From positions 897 through 64,896 of the forward strand of contig KV423981.1 in the NCBI GenBank assembly GCA_001632435.1: DNA of 64,000 nt. Reading direction: 5' to 3'. A program made the position numbers and the translations under genes. The notes under the pieces are model-generated. The model was given only the letters and a program-made list of their open reading frames with translations, was not told the origin of the DNA and made no database searches. This document shows positions 34,623 through 46,476 of the stretch, piece by piece (position 1 is the stretch's first letter; each line of letters starts with the position of its first letter). Origin of the DNA: Calocera cornea HHB12733 (taxonomy: Eukaryota; Basidiomycota; Dacrymycetes; Dacrymycetales; Dacrymycetaceae).

Positions 34623-34874
34623 CAATGAGACCCAACATTGCTCAGGTATCCTAGGTTGCCAGAGGCAACACAAAGGTGCGCCATTTGGGAAATGGAGAAG
34701 GTTGGTGAGTGTCAGGGAACACCAAATTTGTCCCGACTTCAGATAGATTGGCACAGGATTAGATAAGGCTAAGCAAGGCTGTGACCCTTTGGCTGTGCGG
34801 GGCAGTACTCGCCTGTGTTTGGATGAGCAATGCTGTGGTTGGCAGTGCTTCAGGCAGTGTTGGGTCTCACTTTG
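34623..34874. repeat. imperfect inverted repeat inside the LTR-like region
   Basis: CAATGAGACCCAACATTGC at 34623-34641 pairs with 34854-34874 on the other strand with two or three mismatches. Confidence 0.45.
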
Positions 34875-35749
34875 GAGTGTTCGGGAGAAGCTGAGGCTAT
34901 GTTCACTCTTTTCGTATATAACCTTCGGTACCTTCGGTAGCTTCTCCTTAGATCTGATCTCTGAGGAATCTCCATAGTCTTGTGAGAAAGCCTGGTCATC
35001 ACATCCGTCCTCCCGCTCCAAATTTCCGAACTCTCTCTGAACTCTGCTTGCTTCATCCAAACTACCTTTGACATCCCACGTATCTCCTAGTTGGACTTAC
35101 GAAGGGTACGATTGGTTGGTTCTTGGATACTGTCAGCCCCGACCTCCCCCAAATCCCTTGTCTTCGGTCTCTTCGACTCAGTCGGGTTTAGTCGGCAGCC
35201 TTGCTAGACTGTGTGCCCTCACACTGACAGTATCGAGAGGTTGCTGAGGTTTCGAAGTTTCGATTGAGATTGCGATGCCTAGTTCAACTACACAAGTATT
35301 GTGGAGGATCCTAAGAGATCAGATCTAAGGACGAAACTACGAACAGGTCGATACTATATACGAGAAGGCCGGAAGCATCTTCGAAAGGGGAACTGTACAG
35401 TCAGTTTAGGGCAAGCACCTCTTACCTTTGAAGAATAGGGACGCTCTGTTGAGATGGTTTTGAGACTGTCAAGATGGGGTTTGTGCCTTCTCGGTTCAAG
35501 ATCCTATACCATGAGGGATCAGTTTTGGTGAGTCCTGACAGGGCTCAATGTGGGACCAAAAGGTTCATCCCCTAACCCATGACCTGGGGATTTCCTATCA
35601 GATGTGATATACCCGGATAATATTTCATAGTATATTAGCATTGACAAATATGCCTGCCTATATACTGCACTACAATAATGCATGCTGATAATCAATAAAT
35701 ATGAGATGTGTCACACCCCAGGTACCACCATTGCCATAAATTGCTCCCA

Positions 35750-35860
35750 TTTTACTTCCATTTGAAGTGCACCCTATTCTGCCAGGTGCTCAGCCCGCGC
35801 CGCAGCGCGGGGTCTGAGGACCCTAAGCAAGCTGTCCGCGAAAGGCTTCCGTATGGCTGA
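35750..35860 (-). repeat. dispersed repeat, copy B of an inverted pair
   Basis: Reverse-complement copy of the element at 34185-34325: the 25-base block at 35829-35853 is identical, and the A-rich block is at 35750-35763. The spacer between blocks is about 66 bases here against 97 in copy A. Confidence 0.6.
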
Positions 35861-36367
35861 GACACGAATGGCGGCCTTCCCCGTGTCGGATGCGGTCGGC
35901 GAGCGCATTCGCTTCCGGGGTGGACCCTTAGCCGCTGGGCGTTAGGGTTACACCGCCCGGATCCGCACCTCATTGCCCTCCCGAGTCGGCCAGTCACCTA
36001 TGCGGATCCGCTCTCCGCTCTGTCCCCACTCCCCCTCTTGAATACCCTCTACGCATTGGGCGCTTGCTTCGTCACTTCGTCTCTGATCCCCACTTGGTCT
36101 ACCCACAATGTCCCGCGAACGAACTCAGACCGCCAAACAGCGGCTACCAGAGCCTCAGGCGATCCCATCAGACGCTGCTGCGAGGTACACCCACTGACTC
36201 CGATGCACAGCACGATAATCCTCATCTTGTGTTGCAGAAAACAAATGCCGTCTATAGAGAGCGTGAAGCATATACTCAAGGTGTGCGAAGTCTGGAGGGA
36301 TCAGAGGGCTATCGCTAATGCACAGTGACAGCTCATCTCCAACCTACCACCGCCACTCCTCCCACGC

Positions 36368-37866
36368 ATGTTCTCGCACACCCCGAACTCATCACCGAGT
36401 GCCGCTCATCCCACCCCTGTGACGAATCACCCAGCGAGACCATCAGCGACCGAGAAACCGACCGAGCCCGTCAAGGAGGACTCTGTTACCCCGCCATCAC
36501 AGAAGCGGAAGCGAGAGGACGACGACGCCGCTCCTGCGCCGGCCGGTGCAGTCAAGTCGGAGAAGGAAGACTCCCCGCCGCTAAAGAAGCTGCGGACCAA
36601 CGGCGTGTCATTCGATGGGTCTCCGATTCCCGCGCTCCGCATCTCGGGCGTGACGTTCACGAGCCCCTCCGTACCGCCCTCGACGCCAGACTCGAACGGG
36701 AAGCACGCTGGGGAGAATGGGTTTGATGCGCCGAAGAAGCGGCCAAAGATCCAGCTGGTAGATATGAGGAATGCGTTGATCAAGTATATCAGACAGTGAG
36801 AAGATGTGCTCGGTATGCTGAGTATATGCTGATTGTATGCAGGAACAAGAAATCTTCCGATCATCTCTGGGACGACAGCACGTACCTGGAGGGTGCGTCC
36901 CCCGGTGCAAGTCCGCAGGACGACCCGGTCCTCTCGTGCCTCATCCAGAAGACGGACAGCCTCCTGTTCGGGCTCGTCGCCCTCTGGTGCGAAGAAGAGC
37001 ACATGGCGGTCGAGAACGAGCTGTGGCGGAACTTCAACGAGCCGTACCTGGAGCACAGCGACTGGAAGGAGAAGCGGAAGAATGACGCGTACCTGCCCTG
37101 TGCGCGGTGGATGGGTGCGGGCCGGTGGAACAAGTATATCTCCCGGGCACAGGACGTGCAGCGGCTTTGGGAGCACTACGCTGCGAGCAGCTCCAGCCCG
37201 TTCATCGCCAGCGGCGTCGCACTTACCCATTGGATCCTCGCGAGCGCGCACCACTGGTGCGCCGACGCGCACATCCGGCACGCGGCCATGGCCTCCCGCG
37301 TGTCGTACAAGGAGGAGAAGCAGGGCGACCTGCGCGCGGCGGAGTACGACTACACGCAGGACCGCGGCTGGCAGCACAAGCTGCGTATGCCGCGGAGCGT
37401 GCCCAAGTCCATCTCCGCCGCGCGGTTCCATAACGAGCGGAGCGCGACGCTGCTCGACCGCGCGCGGGCATCGCTCTTGCACCCCGGGTTCCTAGCCAGT
37501 AACTTCCCCCGCACGTGGGAAAACTGCACGCGCGTGCCCTCGCGGCCGGACACCGGCGCGAGAGAAGCGGGCGAAGCGCCCCCAGTCCCGAGCACGAACC
37601 CGCCGTACGACCCCTGGAGCCTGGACCCGCTCGCGAACTACAAAGTCCCCAACCAGGCGCAGGACGACGCGTTCTCGTTCCAGTGGCCCGTGGACCTGCG
37701 CTGTCCCGCGACGCACCTGTGCGCGTTCGGCCGCAGCCTGCTGTACGAGATTGGGAGCAAGGCCTGGCCGATGTGCGATGCGGGGACGCGGCCGTTCGGG
37801 CTCGCTGTGTGCTTTACGAGGCCGAAGGAGGACAAGCCGCAGCAGGTGCACTCGTTTTGGCAATGA
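36368..37866 (+). CDS. uncharacterised protein, ordered C-terminal two thirds
   Basis: Two exons (36368-36795, 36843-37866) give 483 residues. I do not recognise the family. Residues 1-130 are disordered, with nuclear-localisation-like KRKRED and PKKRPK. From about residue 135 the sequence looks globular and Trp-rich: LVDMRNALIKYIRQ, SDHLWDDSTYLEG, SLLFGLVALWCEEEHMAVE, WMGAGRWNKYISRAQDVQRL, HWILASAHHWCADAHI, and near the end FSFQWPVDLRCPATHLCAF. GC content at third positions is very high in exon 2. Extra 5' exons may exist: an ATG at 36108 followed by a GTACAC donor and an exon at about 36238-36280 would extend it, but phases are ambiguous, so the internal ATG is used. Confidence 0.65.
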
Positions 37867-38088
37867 GGTTGGGAGCTGTATTGTATTGTAGATGGTGGGA
37901 TGGAGAGCGGCGCGGCGAGGGACATCTTGAATTATCATAAGTGAAATGGGGAACAAGTGTGTATCATTAGCGCGTGCATATAACGGTATATAATATAAAG
38001 ATAGCTGCAATCGATTGCCCTCGGCGTCGACGATCCAGTTCATCCGGCTACAGTAGCACATCTGTTGACCAGCTAGGTGGAGCGGATG

Positions 38089-39197
38089 TTATGAGCGTGC
38101 CTCGGAGAGGTAGTCGATGAACGGCAGTGGGATCTGCGAGAATGCGTATGCCGCGAGCCCGATAACTGGACAATGGTCAATATATGCGCCACAATCAACT
38201 TGGATAAGCACTCACAGTACCCCGAGAACTTCTCGTCAGGCGTATGGAACCACACGCTGGTCATGAGGACCATCCACGCCCACAGGCCCACCAACGCGCT
38301 CACCGCGAGGGTGACGCCCAAGTGCGCGAGGGTGGGCCGCACGCCCTTCTTCCTCGCGTACCATATGAGCCCCCAGCTCAGCGCCAGCTCGTCGACGAGG
38401 AAGAGCACGGCCAGGGTGAGCAGGAAGATGTGCCCGGAGACGTCGTGCCCCTTCCTGATGCGCGGGGCGAGGCGGAAGCCGGGGGGCGGGGCGGGCGTGC
38501 CCGGGTGGGTGAACAGCTCTGGGTGGGACTCGGGCGAGAGGACGGTGTGCGAGTAGCAGAGGGCTGCCGGGACGGGGAGGAGGTAGTTGGTTTCTGGCTC
38601 GAGAGGGTTTGAGGAGGAGGAGGTGGTGGTGCCTGGTTGGGGCGGGGAGAGCGGGGAGGAGGGGTTGGGCACAGGGAGGACGCACTCGCCCCCCGAGAGG
38701 ATACGCACGCGGTCCATCATCGCTGGGCCAAAGAACCAGGCTGTAAACGCTACAAACGCGATTGTGGCCAGGGTATAGCGGGCCAAGCTGCCCCTGCGCT
38801 TGAGCGATGCGGGGGAGGCGAGCCAGTGCGCTGCGAACGCTGCTGTCGTCCAGCCCCAAGCCCACTTGACGAACCACTGGTTGAGTACGTTGTGCTTGTT
38901 CGCAAAGTACGAGAGGGTGGGCGTGGTGCGCGTCATGCTGGCTACGAAGGCTTCGGACTGGGCGGTGGTGAGGAGGTGGGCGTAGAGGGTGCCGAGGGAG
39001 ACGGCGAGGAAGAGGAGGAGGGCGGCGACTGTGCGGGGGCGGAGGCCGGCGAGCTCGGGCGGCTTGGCCGATGTGGGGGAGGGGGATGTTGCGGTTGCTG
39101 GGGTGGGCATGGTGGGCGGCGGGTGCGAGCGCTGTCGTAGCTGGGTGGACATGGAGGGCAGGACAGAGAAGGAGAGGGGAAGGAGCGCCGGTGCCAC
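38089..39197 (-). CDS. FIT-family ER lipid phosphatase-like protein (FITM2/Scs3)
   Basis: Two exons (39197-38216, 38165-38089) give 352 residues, or 337 if the ATG at 39152 is used. FIT proteins are multi-pass ER membrane proteins needed for lipid-droplet formation; they cleave fatty acyl-CoA or lipid phosphates. Helices are visible (TVAALLLFLAVSLGTLYAHL, YTLATIAFVAFTAWFFG, LAVLFLVDELALSWGLIW, LGVTLAVSALVGLWAWMVLM). The family signature NKHNVLNQWFVKWAWGWT is present, and both catalytic histidines are in SGHIFLLTL and FHTPDEKFSG. The second exon supplies the last helix and ends FIDYLSEARS. The N-terminal 45 residues are Pro/Thr-rich. A loop of about 60 residues rich in Pro and Ser lies in the middle. 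Confidence 0.85.
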
Positions 39198-42006
39198 GGT
39201 GGGACTGAGGGTCCCTCGGCGGGTGCATGTGATGTCATCCCCTCACCCGGTGGGGACGCGTCCCCGGACCTGGCCGGCTCCGAGTCTTGCGCTTTCTCCG
39301 GTTTGCCACGTACGGGGCGCAGCAGCACGGCAACCGGCTGGGCGCTTATACAGCTCCTCCTGTCGATGTCGCAGGGCTCTTGCTGTCGATCGTTTGGATG
39401 TGCATTGCTGAACGGATCTCGCCCCGTGCGAGTTTGCTGCTGCGCCGTCTAAGGCTCACAAATACCACTACACCGTAGAAGGAGACGAGCCAGATTGCTC
39501 CATGGCAGGATCTGTATCATCAGAACCTATCCAGACAACGCGAGTTGGACAGGTAGGCGCTACATCGGAGCTGGCCACACAATAGCTATCAATCAATAAT
39601 GCATGCATGCACAAGCTTTCATCTTCCTGTGCGGCGCCTTGCACACCTCGCTCGACATGATACTGTCCACCGCACTAACGGGCAGCGACTCGGAGATGAT
39701 ACGTCGGGACTCGGAGGAAGGCGTCGGCGGTTGGCAGTGCGGAGATCCGCTCGAGCCTCGTCGAGCACCGTGACTGTCAATAACCATCATTCGTGCGCCT
39801 CGACATTCCCGTCCTCCCTTGACCAGCTCCGCCGCACGTGCAGACACCGCCGACCCAACCCCCTGCAGGCCTTTACAAACTACAAACGACAAACGGTACC
39901 GGGCATCTATCATGATTCATCCCGGACACTTGTCCCGCTGCGGCGCCCACTGCCGACAATCGGAAGACGACCATCGGAAGGACGCTGATTGCAGTGCTGG
40001 CGGTTGTGTTTCTGATCCGCGGCGGGAATGTGCGGCGCCTTGCTGAACAGCGGCCAGATCCGAGCGTATCGTGCGACGGATCTTGAGCTGCGACTCGCGA
40101 GGAGGGACGAGAGGTTGGATGTTGTTCACAAGCCGCCGTCGACGGTGTTGGTCAACGATGGCACTGAGCTGTTGCGAAACCATCAGGCCCGCGTGCAGTC
40201 CCGCACAAAGCCGACGGGGCTTCGGATTTTCGCCGTGATATACCTTCCAGGCTCGAATAGCTGGTCCGCCGCAGCCCGGGTCCGCAGGCCCGGCGCGCGC
40301 CCTGCCTATACGTATGCGCACCTCCCACACTCCCCCCTTACACCGCACACCGCACACCGCACACCGGCGCCTCTCGCTTCCTTCCCCACTTGTGCATATC
40401 GCCCGTGCCCGTTCGAGCGTCCCATGCAGCTAGGCAACTGCAGCCTCAGCGCGGCCCGATCCTCCCCTTCCCTCCCGCTCTACCTGCGCCCAGACTGTAC
40501 AGTACAGTACTCAACATCCTGCATACAGCAACTTACTAAGAAGCCCCAGCTTCCTCCAACTCACTTCATGTACAAACCCAGCGCGAGTGCGATGACCGCT
40601 CGAGGACAGTAAGTGCTGTATGTAGTTGCAGGAGGAGGAGGAGGAGGATCGATGCATGGACTTAGACTGACGAAGATCCACGCAACGCTCAACAGTTCGA
40701 GGCAGCATTCTGCGATGATTGCGTTAGCGAGCGACTCCAAACGTACTGCGATGACACTAACCAATTGAATGCAAAATCCGCCTGTCTTGGAGCAGGGAAG
40801 ACCGTCTCCTGACGAAAGACGAGCGATAATCTATGTACAACAATCCATTATATTCCCGGTGCACATGCTGAGTGGTTCCTTTGAAGCGACTTGTGTTCCT
40901 TGTCATCTGGCCATGGTGCGAAGGCGATCGAGGTCTCCAGGCTCGATCACATTGAATGAGGATCACGTGAGGGATGTCGGACCGCCGGCAGAACAATATT
41001 ATTTACGCCATGTTACCAATGATAATATTGGTATCGTTGTAGCAGATTCGAAGCAAGGCATACTCTCAAAAGGCCGTCTTGCTTGGCACGGTCCGGTCGC
41101 CAAGCTGCCACGGCTGATTCAGTGTGCAAGCTGCAGGGCCAATGAGATTGTGTCAATTTACAGCCGAGGACAGAAGACCCTTGACCACGCGGTGGGATTG
41201 AATTAGGCGCTCGATCACTCTCGGCCATGTCCCTGTCTGGCCGACCCCGACCATGTAGAGCGTCCCCTCCTTCCTTCCTCCCCGTCGACTCGCTGTCTAA
41301 GCCCTGGGAAGGGACAGCATAGCAACGAGGTGCTGCAGCAATATTCACGCAGCATCACCGTCATTTCGCTGACAGCCGCTGGTTAGCGCATCGGCACAGA
41401 ACATTCAGCGAGCGCTTCCTTACTCTCCGCTCCCCGACGCTCGCTAATCCTGTCGTCCTCCGATACTGTTTCAGCTCGAATACATTACTTACCACGCACG
41501 GACGCTCTCTCACTCGCGACGCTCGCTACTCGTCACGGAACTCCACGGACCAGGACGACGCGACCGGCGCTCCGACCGCATTCAGTTCCGGACCTAACCA
41601 GTCCTCCGCCGCGGCGTCTCGACTGCTGCAACCCGCGCCCTCATATTTCTTCCACCCGGGTTGCGCACCCTGACGCACAATTACGACCCATTTCCTCGGG
41701 GTCGAGCGACAACGTAACGCGTGTCGCCCCCTACAGCCAATCGCGGAGCTTAGGGTCGACGCACGCTTAGACGCTTCCGTGGTGCCATTCGCTCCTGCCC
41801 TCAGGCATCCAGCTGCGGTTAGGAAACCAAGCGGGACGTCGCTGCGCTTCTTGAAGGCAAAGAAGGAAGAACAACACAGACGCGAAGCCCTCAGCGCTTA
41901 GGGCTGCCACAGGTTTACCAACTCCGTACGCGCTGGTCCTTAGCGTTCGCCCGGCCACGACGCTTTCTCCGCACTTCCCTCCTCCTCGTACCTCTCGACC
42001 GTCAAG
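39198..42006. other. 2.8-kb intergenic region
   Basis: No gene is supported. Frames at 39599-40612 and 40769-41206 have no recognisable features. The final 300 bases should contain the promoter of the fasciclin gene, including an AGCCAAT box at about 41737. A CT-repeat-like run lies near 40330-40370 (CACACCGCACACCG). Confidence 0.4.
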
Positions 42007-43295
42007 ATGCGATCGCGACGAACCTGCATACTCCCCCTCCTTGCACTTTTACTCCCCTCCATATCCGCCCAATCCCTCACCACTACCCTGCAACAACACA
42101 ATCTGACGATCTTCAACTCGCTCGTCACCGCCTACCCTTCCCTCTTCGCTGGGCTCACGAACACGACCATCCTCGCGCCTACCGATGCAGCCTTCACCAC
42201 CGCACAACAGCAGGCGGGCGCAAATGCGGCATCCTACGACATCCCCTCCCTACTGGCGTATCACCAGCTCGTGGGCACAGTCGACCTGAAAACGATGGCT
42301 TCCGCACAGGCGGGCGGTGGAGAGGTCGTCTCAACGAACCTGAAGAATTCGACGCTGGTGAACATGGGCGGGATTAGCAACGTGGTGGGCGTGCCGAGCG
42401 CGATGCAACTGTCGACGCAGGGCACGGCGAGCAACACAGGCCAGGAGACGAGTCAGGTCACGCTGCGGGGGGGACTGGGGCAGGGTGCGAACATCACTGC
42501 GGGGGATGTGGTTTTCTCCGGAGGCCTGGTTCAGATCCTGGACAAGTACGTCAGCTCGATCATTTCCGAAGCAGTGGAGTCTGACATTCGGCAGGGTTCT
42601 GGATATCCCCGACACATGCTCGAAGACGCTCACGCTGAATAACGTGACCGCGTTCGTGCAGTACCTCTCCATGGCGCTCGACCTCCCCCCCGCCATGGGC
42701 GCCTCGGAGCCCGACCCCGTGGGGTTCTATGACAATCTCACGTCCGTCACCTGCTTCGCTCCGGACAACACGGCGTACGCGGCGCAAATGCCGATCTACA
42801 ACAGCCTGAACACGCAGCAGATCAGCGCCGCGGTCGGGTGGCACATCTTCCGCGGCGTGTTTTATGGGAGCGAGACGCCAAGTGGGAGCATCCTGGTGCC
42901 GATGTGGGGGAATGGCACCCGGGGTTTCGTGTTTGAGAGGAACAGCTCGGGGATGTTCATTGGGAACTCGCAGCTGATACAGAGCGATTGGATGCTGAAG
43001 AATGGCGTGGTGCATATCTTAGACAAGGTCCGTCTGCCGTCTACCCTAAAAAGTATTCTTTGAACTCACACTTGTGATACAGCCCCTCAATATGTCCGAA
43101 TCCGTGCCGATTAACGGCAGCACACCGACATTCGGAGGCTATGGAGGGCCGATCTACAGCTCCAGTCCAACAACTGGCAGTCCGAACCCGAGCCAGACCG
43201 CTGGAAACTCTGGAGCGCCGGGCCGGCCGACGCTCTTGGCAGGAGGCGTGGCTGCCGTTGCATTCTTTGTTGGAGGCGCGCTCGTGCTATTATAA
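42007..43295 (+). CDS. fasciclin-domain protein, secreted and GPI anchored
   Basis: Three exons (42007-42545, 42595-43027, 43083-43295) give 394 residues. A signal peptide (RRTCILPLLALLLPSISA) precedes a first FAS1 domain (about residues 22-180: LTIFNSLVTAYPSLFAGL, TTILAPTDAAF, ISNVVGVPSAMQ, VQILDKVLDIP) and a second (about 190-325: VTCFAPDNTAY, AVGWHIFRGVFYG, VHILDK). A Ser/Thr/Gly-rich stalk and a hydrophobic C-terminus (LLAGGVAAVAFFVGGALVLL) indicate a GPI anchor. Several N-glycosylation sites (NTT, NLT, NSS, NGS) are visible. Fungal FAS1 proteins are cell-surface adhesion proteins. Both introns are about 50 nt with consensus ends. Confidence 0.88.
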
Positions 43296-44344
43296 CCCCT
43301 TGGGCTCGGAGAGATTAACGGACCGGATGAGGGCGTTTGTTAGGAGCGTCAGATGGCACATACACATTTGGTTCTGCATTGCATTATTCGTTCTTATTTT
43401 CTGTTTCTGGGAGTACGACTGTACGCTATGTCAAACTGATATTTATTGCAATTGGTGATTACAATTGTGTTATTTCCAGGCCGGCAATGTCTGTCCCGGC
43501 GTGCCCGACACGTCCGTCCAATTGCGGACACCACGCGTGGCTGTCCACCAGCATCACAGAGACGCGCGCCACGCGCATAGCAGAGACCCTAACAGCGAGC
43601 TACGTAGGGTCTCGGCGTGCTACGGGAGCTATGTCAGAAACCGGGTCTCTACCCACTCAGGGTCTGGCTACGGGCTCGTTTTGGCCGGCTACCGGCAGGG
43701 CTGGTAAAGCGACTGGGGGAGAGCTAGTCCATCATTTAGCGCAGAGACCGCTCTACTTCGTTCCAAGGCGTATTCACCCATGTATTAGACATGCTTAATG
43801 ATGTTCTAATTGGTGCTGTCACCAAGTTACGCCGCACCATCTTGCCATGCATGGCCTGACGCCACGTGCTAGGACCCAGGGACCCGGCGCGGGAACTGAC
43901 TCGAGAGCCGGAGTCTGGGGCTCGCGAGCGAGAGGCCTCAGGCCAGTGGCAGCTGGTCCAGGTACACCGCCTCAATCTAATTTTGGGTCCCGCGCGTCGA
44001 ATTTAACCGCCCTTTCGAACCACCGCACGACAACTAAATGTTGCTATTGGGACAGCTGTCTGGCCGGTCCATTTGGTGATACTCAGGTTCTGGCAAAGAT
44101 ACCTTCTCCTGTACTCCGAGGAACGGCTTGATATCTACTTCTGAATTGGCAACGCTGAACTCAGCGGCACTTTTTAAGCTCTAACTCCCCAAGGTTCGCC
44201 CTCCTGGTTCGACAATCGCAACAATACTGTGGTGACGGCCTTGGCACCACAGAACGGCCGCAAGTCGTTTCGCATCCCACCAAAACACATACTCCGTCGA
44301 CGTGAACAAGCAGCGCCCCAGCTTTTGGCGTCTAACATCGGTCT
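43296..44344. other. intergenic with hairpins
   Basis: 1049 bases with no supported gene. It contains inverted repeats at 43526-43546 and 43583-43613. The remainder is unremarkable GC-rich sequence. Confidence 0.4.
43526..43613. repeat. two adjacent hairpins
   Basis: GGACA (526-530) and TGTCC (542-546) enclose the palindrome CCACGCGTGG. GAGACCCT at 43583-43590 pairs with AGGGTCTC at 43606-43613. The style is like the hairpin array at 17-240. Confidence 0.5.
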
Positions 44345-45933
44345 ATGATACCTCTTGGCGACCAGCCTATGGACTTCTCTGTCCAGCACGCTAGCCCATT
44401 CGGAGTGAGGCTGTCGCCTGCCAACACCTCTTTATCGAGCGCGAGCTCTGAGGGGGAGGTTGCTGCTCAGCTGGCCAGTGCCGGATCAACGGTAAGCCCA
44501 TTAGTGGTATACCCTGGTTGCTCATGCTCATCTGGGCTTTACTTTAGTATGTAAGCAGCTCAGGAGCACAAAGGTTACGACGCGCCACGCAAAAACAGAT
44601 ACAGCAGTCTCTCGGTGCATCAATTGCCCCCGAAGCAGACAGTGAAAGCCAAAGACGTCGCCGACGGGGCGCTCGACGTCGTGTACTCCCGCCGATGATT
44701 ACATCCGATGGACATATTCAAAGAGCCGATCTGAGAGATCCAAGCCAGAGCATCGATACGACATGTTCTGACTCAAATCCCTCGGGAACCTTCGGAGAGA
44801 ACCTGTGCGACTATCCGCACTTGGTTCCGACACTTCAAAGAGCCAGGCAACTCGTTAGAAGGTTCCACCTGACAGAAGACATGATGCCCAATGATTCGAA
44901 AGAGCAATCTTTCATCCTGAGAGCTCGTGATCAAGCCAATGAAGAAGCAACTACAGTGGATCCAAGTGCGCCAAAGATTGACTTCCAGGAGAATCCGGGC
45001 ATATGGACCTTGGTAGGCTCTTTCACGGCGAGGTTGAGACCGAGCTGACCCACATTCCAGCTCAAAAAGGTCGGGCCTACTCTGCGCAGTCTGTTTAAAA
45101 CCAAGGCCGCCTCGATTATGCGCGAAGAGTATCGAGAAGTATTTGAGCCGTATGCGGAAGCACAGATTATTGAAGCAAGCTTGAAAAGCACAACCCAGAA
45201 GAAGGTGCGAACTCAGCTAGACACCAAGAGACGCAACCTGAGAAGAAGGGTGGGAGAAGAAATTGTTCGACTGCTTGACGGTCTATCTTTCATATATCCG
45301 GACGAAGGCGCTGGCACAGTAAGTTGTGCTCATGACGTGTCTGTACTGTCCGCTGATGCTGCTTTCTGTAGGGGGAAGATTCCGGCATACCGCTTCCATG
45401 TCTAAATCCCGCCATAGTTAGGCTCATCGCGAATATGGGGTACATGGATCCCAGCCGATCTACCGAATGTTCTGAGGCTGCCATTGAACCTGATTTGTTC
45501 GATCCAGTTCCCTGGCCGATGATTTCATACACCGTACTAACCGTGCGTTTCTGATCTGCTGTACCTGCTCTGTGCTGATGCTGTCTTGATAGTTTAAGCA
45601 CATTCTGTCTTGTTACCGATCTGGTTATTTTCGCAACGAACGTATCTATGTCTTCAAAGGGGAAAATATCCGGACATACCACGAAATGCTCAGGCTATTG
45701 ACCGAGCTGCGGAATGAACAGAAACATGAGTACACCGCGATGATAACGAAGCTCAGTGCAGCCTGTTTGTAAGCTATTCTTAGTCTTGTACACTGTATTC
45801 TTGTTGACATGCTGTCCGATGCCCTTGTAGTGCAACCCACAACCTCCGGCCTGGAACGACCACCTTACCCTTCAGTCTGTCGAAGCATGCCGACAGCACT
45901 CTGGCTCATCGGTCACACTCGCAGCGAACCTGA
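44345..45933 (+). CDS. DUF6532-like protein
   Basis: Six exons (44345-44491, 44548-45012, 45061-45318, 45372-45542, 45593-45768, 45831-45933) give 439 residues. The N-terminal third is polar with an Arg-rich run (SQRRRRRGARRRV). The C-terminal part has the order typical of DUF6532 of Agaricomycetes: an initial helix LVPTLQRARQLVRR, LLDGLSFIYPDEGAG, PCLNPAIVRLIANMGY, PWPMISYTVLTFKHILSCYR, and a closing Y..H segment. The function of the family is unknown; copy numbers are high in many polypores. Assignment is from pattern, weaker than for the second copy at 57535. Every intron restores frame. The start could also be the ATG nine codons later. Confidence 0.6.
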
Positions 45934-46476
45934 TTCGCTCGTAATCAAATCATAAGATTTCACTTTTCCGATTAGACGTTTCCCTGCGTGACGTATTTCC
46001 CAGTATGCAGGCGGGTCGCTTCGATGGTTCCCTTTGCAGAATCTGTTATTCACCGTCACTTTGTAGTCTGTATGCTTTAGTCATGCGCACTGAATACGTG
46101 CCTTGCAAATAAATGCTCGATTCCCCCTGTAAGAAGCTCGGCACTCGCCTGGTCTTCCCAAATGAGGAGGCATCTTGAAAGGTGCAATTTCTGTTGTGTG
46201 GACCTGACCTCCACACGACTCGTTATGGATGGACCTCAGCTCTACCAGATGACCACAGCGTGGACCTCAGCTCCACACAAAGGAATGTATGGGTGGACCT
46301 CAGCTCCGTCCCCATTTGCAACTTGCTACGCCTCAGCCAGCAGACGGTACTAGACGCGCAAACCGTTTTCATTCTCTAACACTTTGGTATCTGACTTTAC
46401 TCAGTGGATCGAAGCAACATCCAGAATTTGGGTGATTTGCTAACACACATAAGTTGCGCTTGCATGAAGACATGCT
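45934..46476. other. intergenic with short tandem repeats
   Basis: 543 bases. The only structure is a set of four repeats at 46199-46307; no gene is supported. Confidence 0.45.
46199..46307 (+). repeat. four TGGACCTCAGCTC repeats, period about 31-33
   Basis: Near-identical 14-mers begin at 46199 (TGGACCTGACCTCC), 46230, 46261 and 46294 (TGGACCTCAGCTC[C/T]). Spacing is 31, 31 and 33 bases. Between units are CACACGA- and CACACAAA-like segments, so the full unit is about 31 bases and decayed. Confidence 0.7.

Larger units (their letters stand above)
33128..36100. mobile_element. transposon-relic island with LTR-like sequence
   Basis: No intact gene. Base composition shifts to AT-rich patches (34395-34480, 35590-35710). 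34480-35560 looks like a degenerate LTR: TGTCAGGGGACACC at 34517-34530 and TGTCAGGGAACACC at 34710-34723, a TATATA at 34915-34920, and a Ser/Cys-rich leader-like tract after it. A frame at 33446-33634 resembles a decayed protein fragment. Two copies of a short repeat in opposite orientation flank the LTR-like part. Element class cannot be fixed from sequence alone. Confidence 0.5.

Noticed and set aside
36427..37482. 351-residue frame antisense to the Trp-rich orphan
   Set aside because: Shadow of a high-GC3 coding exon; the plus-strand frame is longer and spliced.
40028..41206. Frames of 194 and 145 residues between FIT and fasciclin genes
   Set aside because: No recognisable features or splice-supported extension; left as intergenic.
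46199..46307. Evenly spaced repeats considered as a CRISPR array
   Set aside because: Fungal nuclear DNA, only four decayed units, spacers are related to each other, no cas genes.
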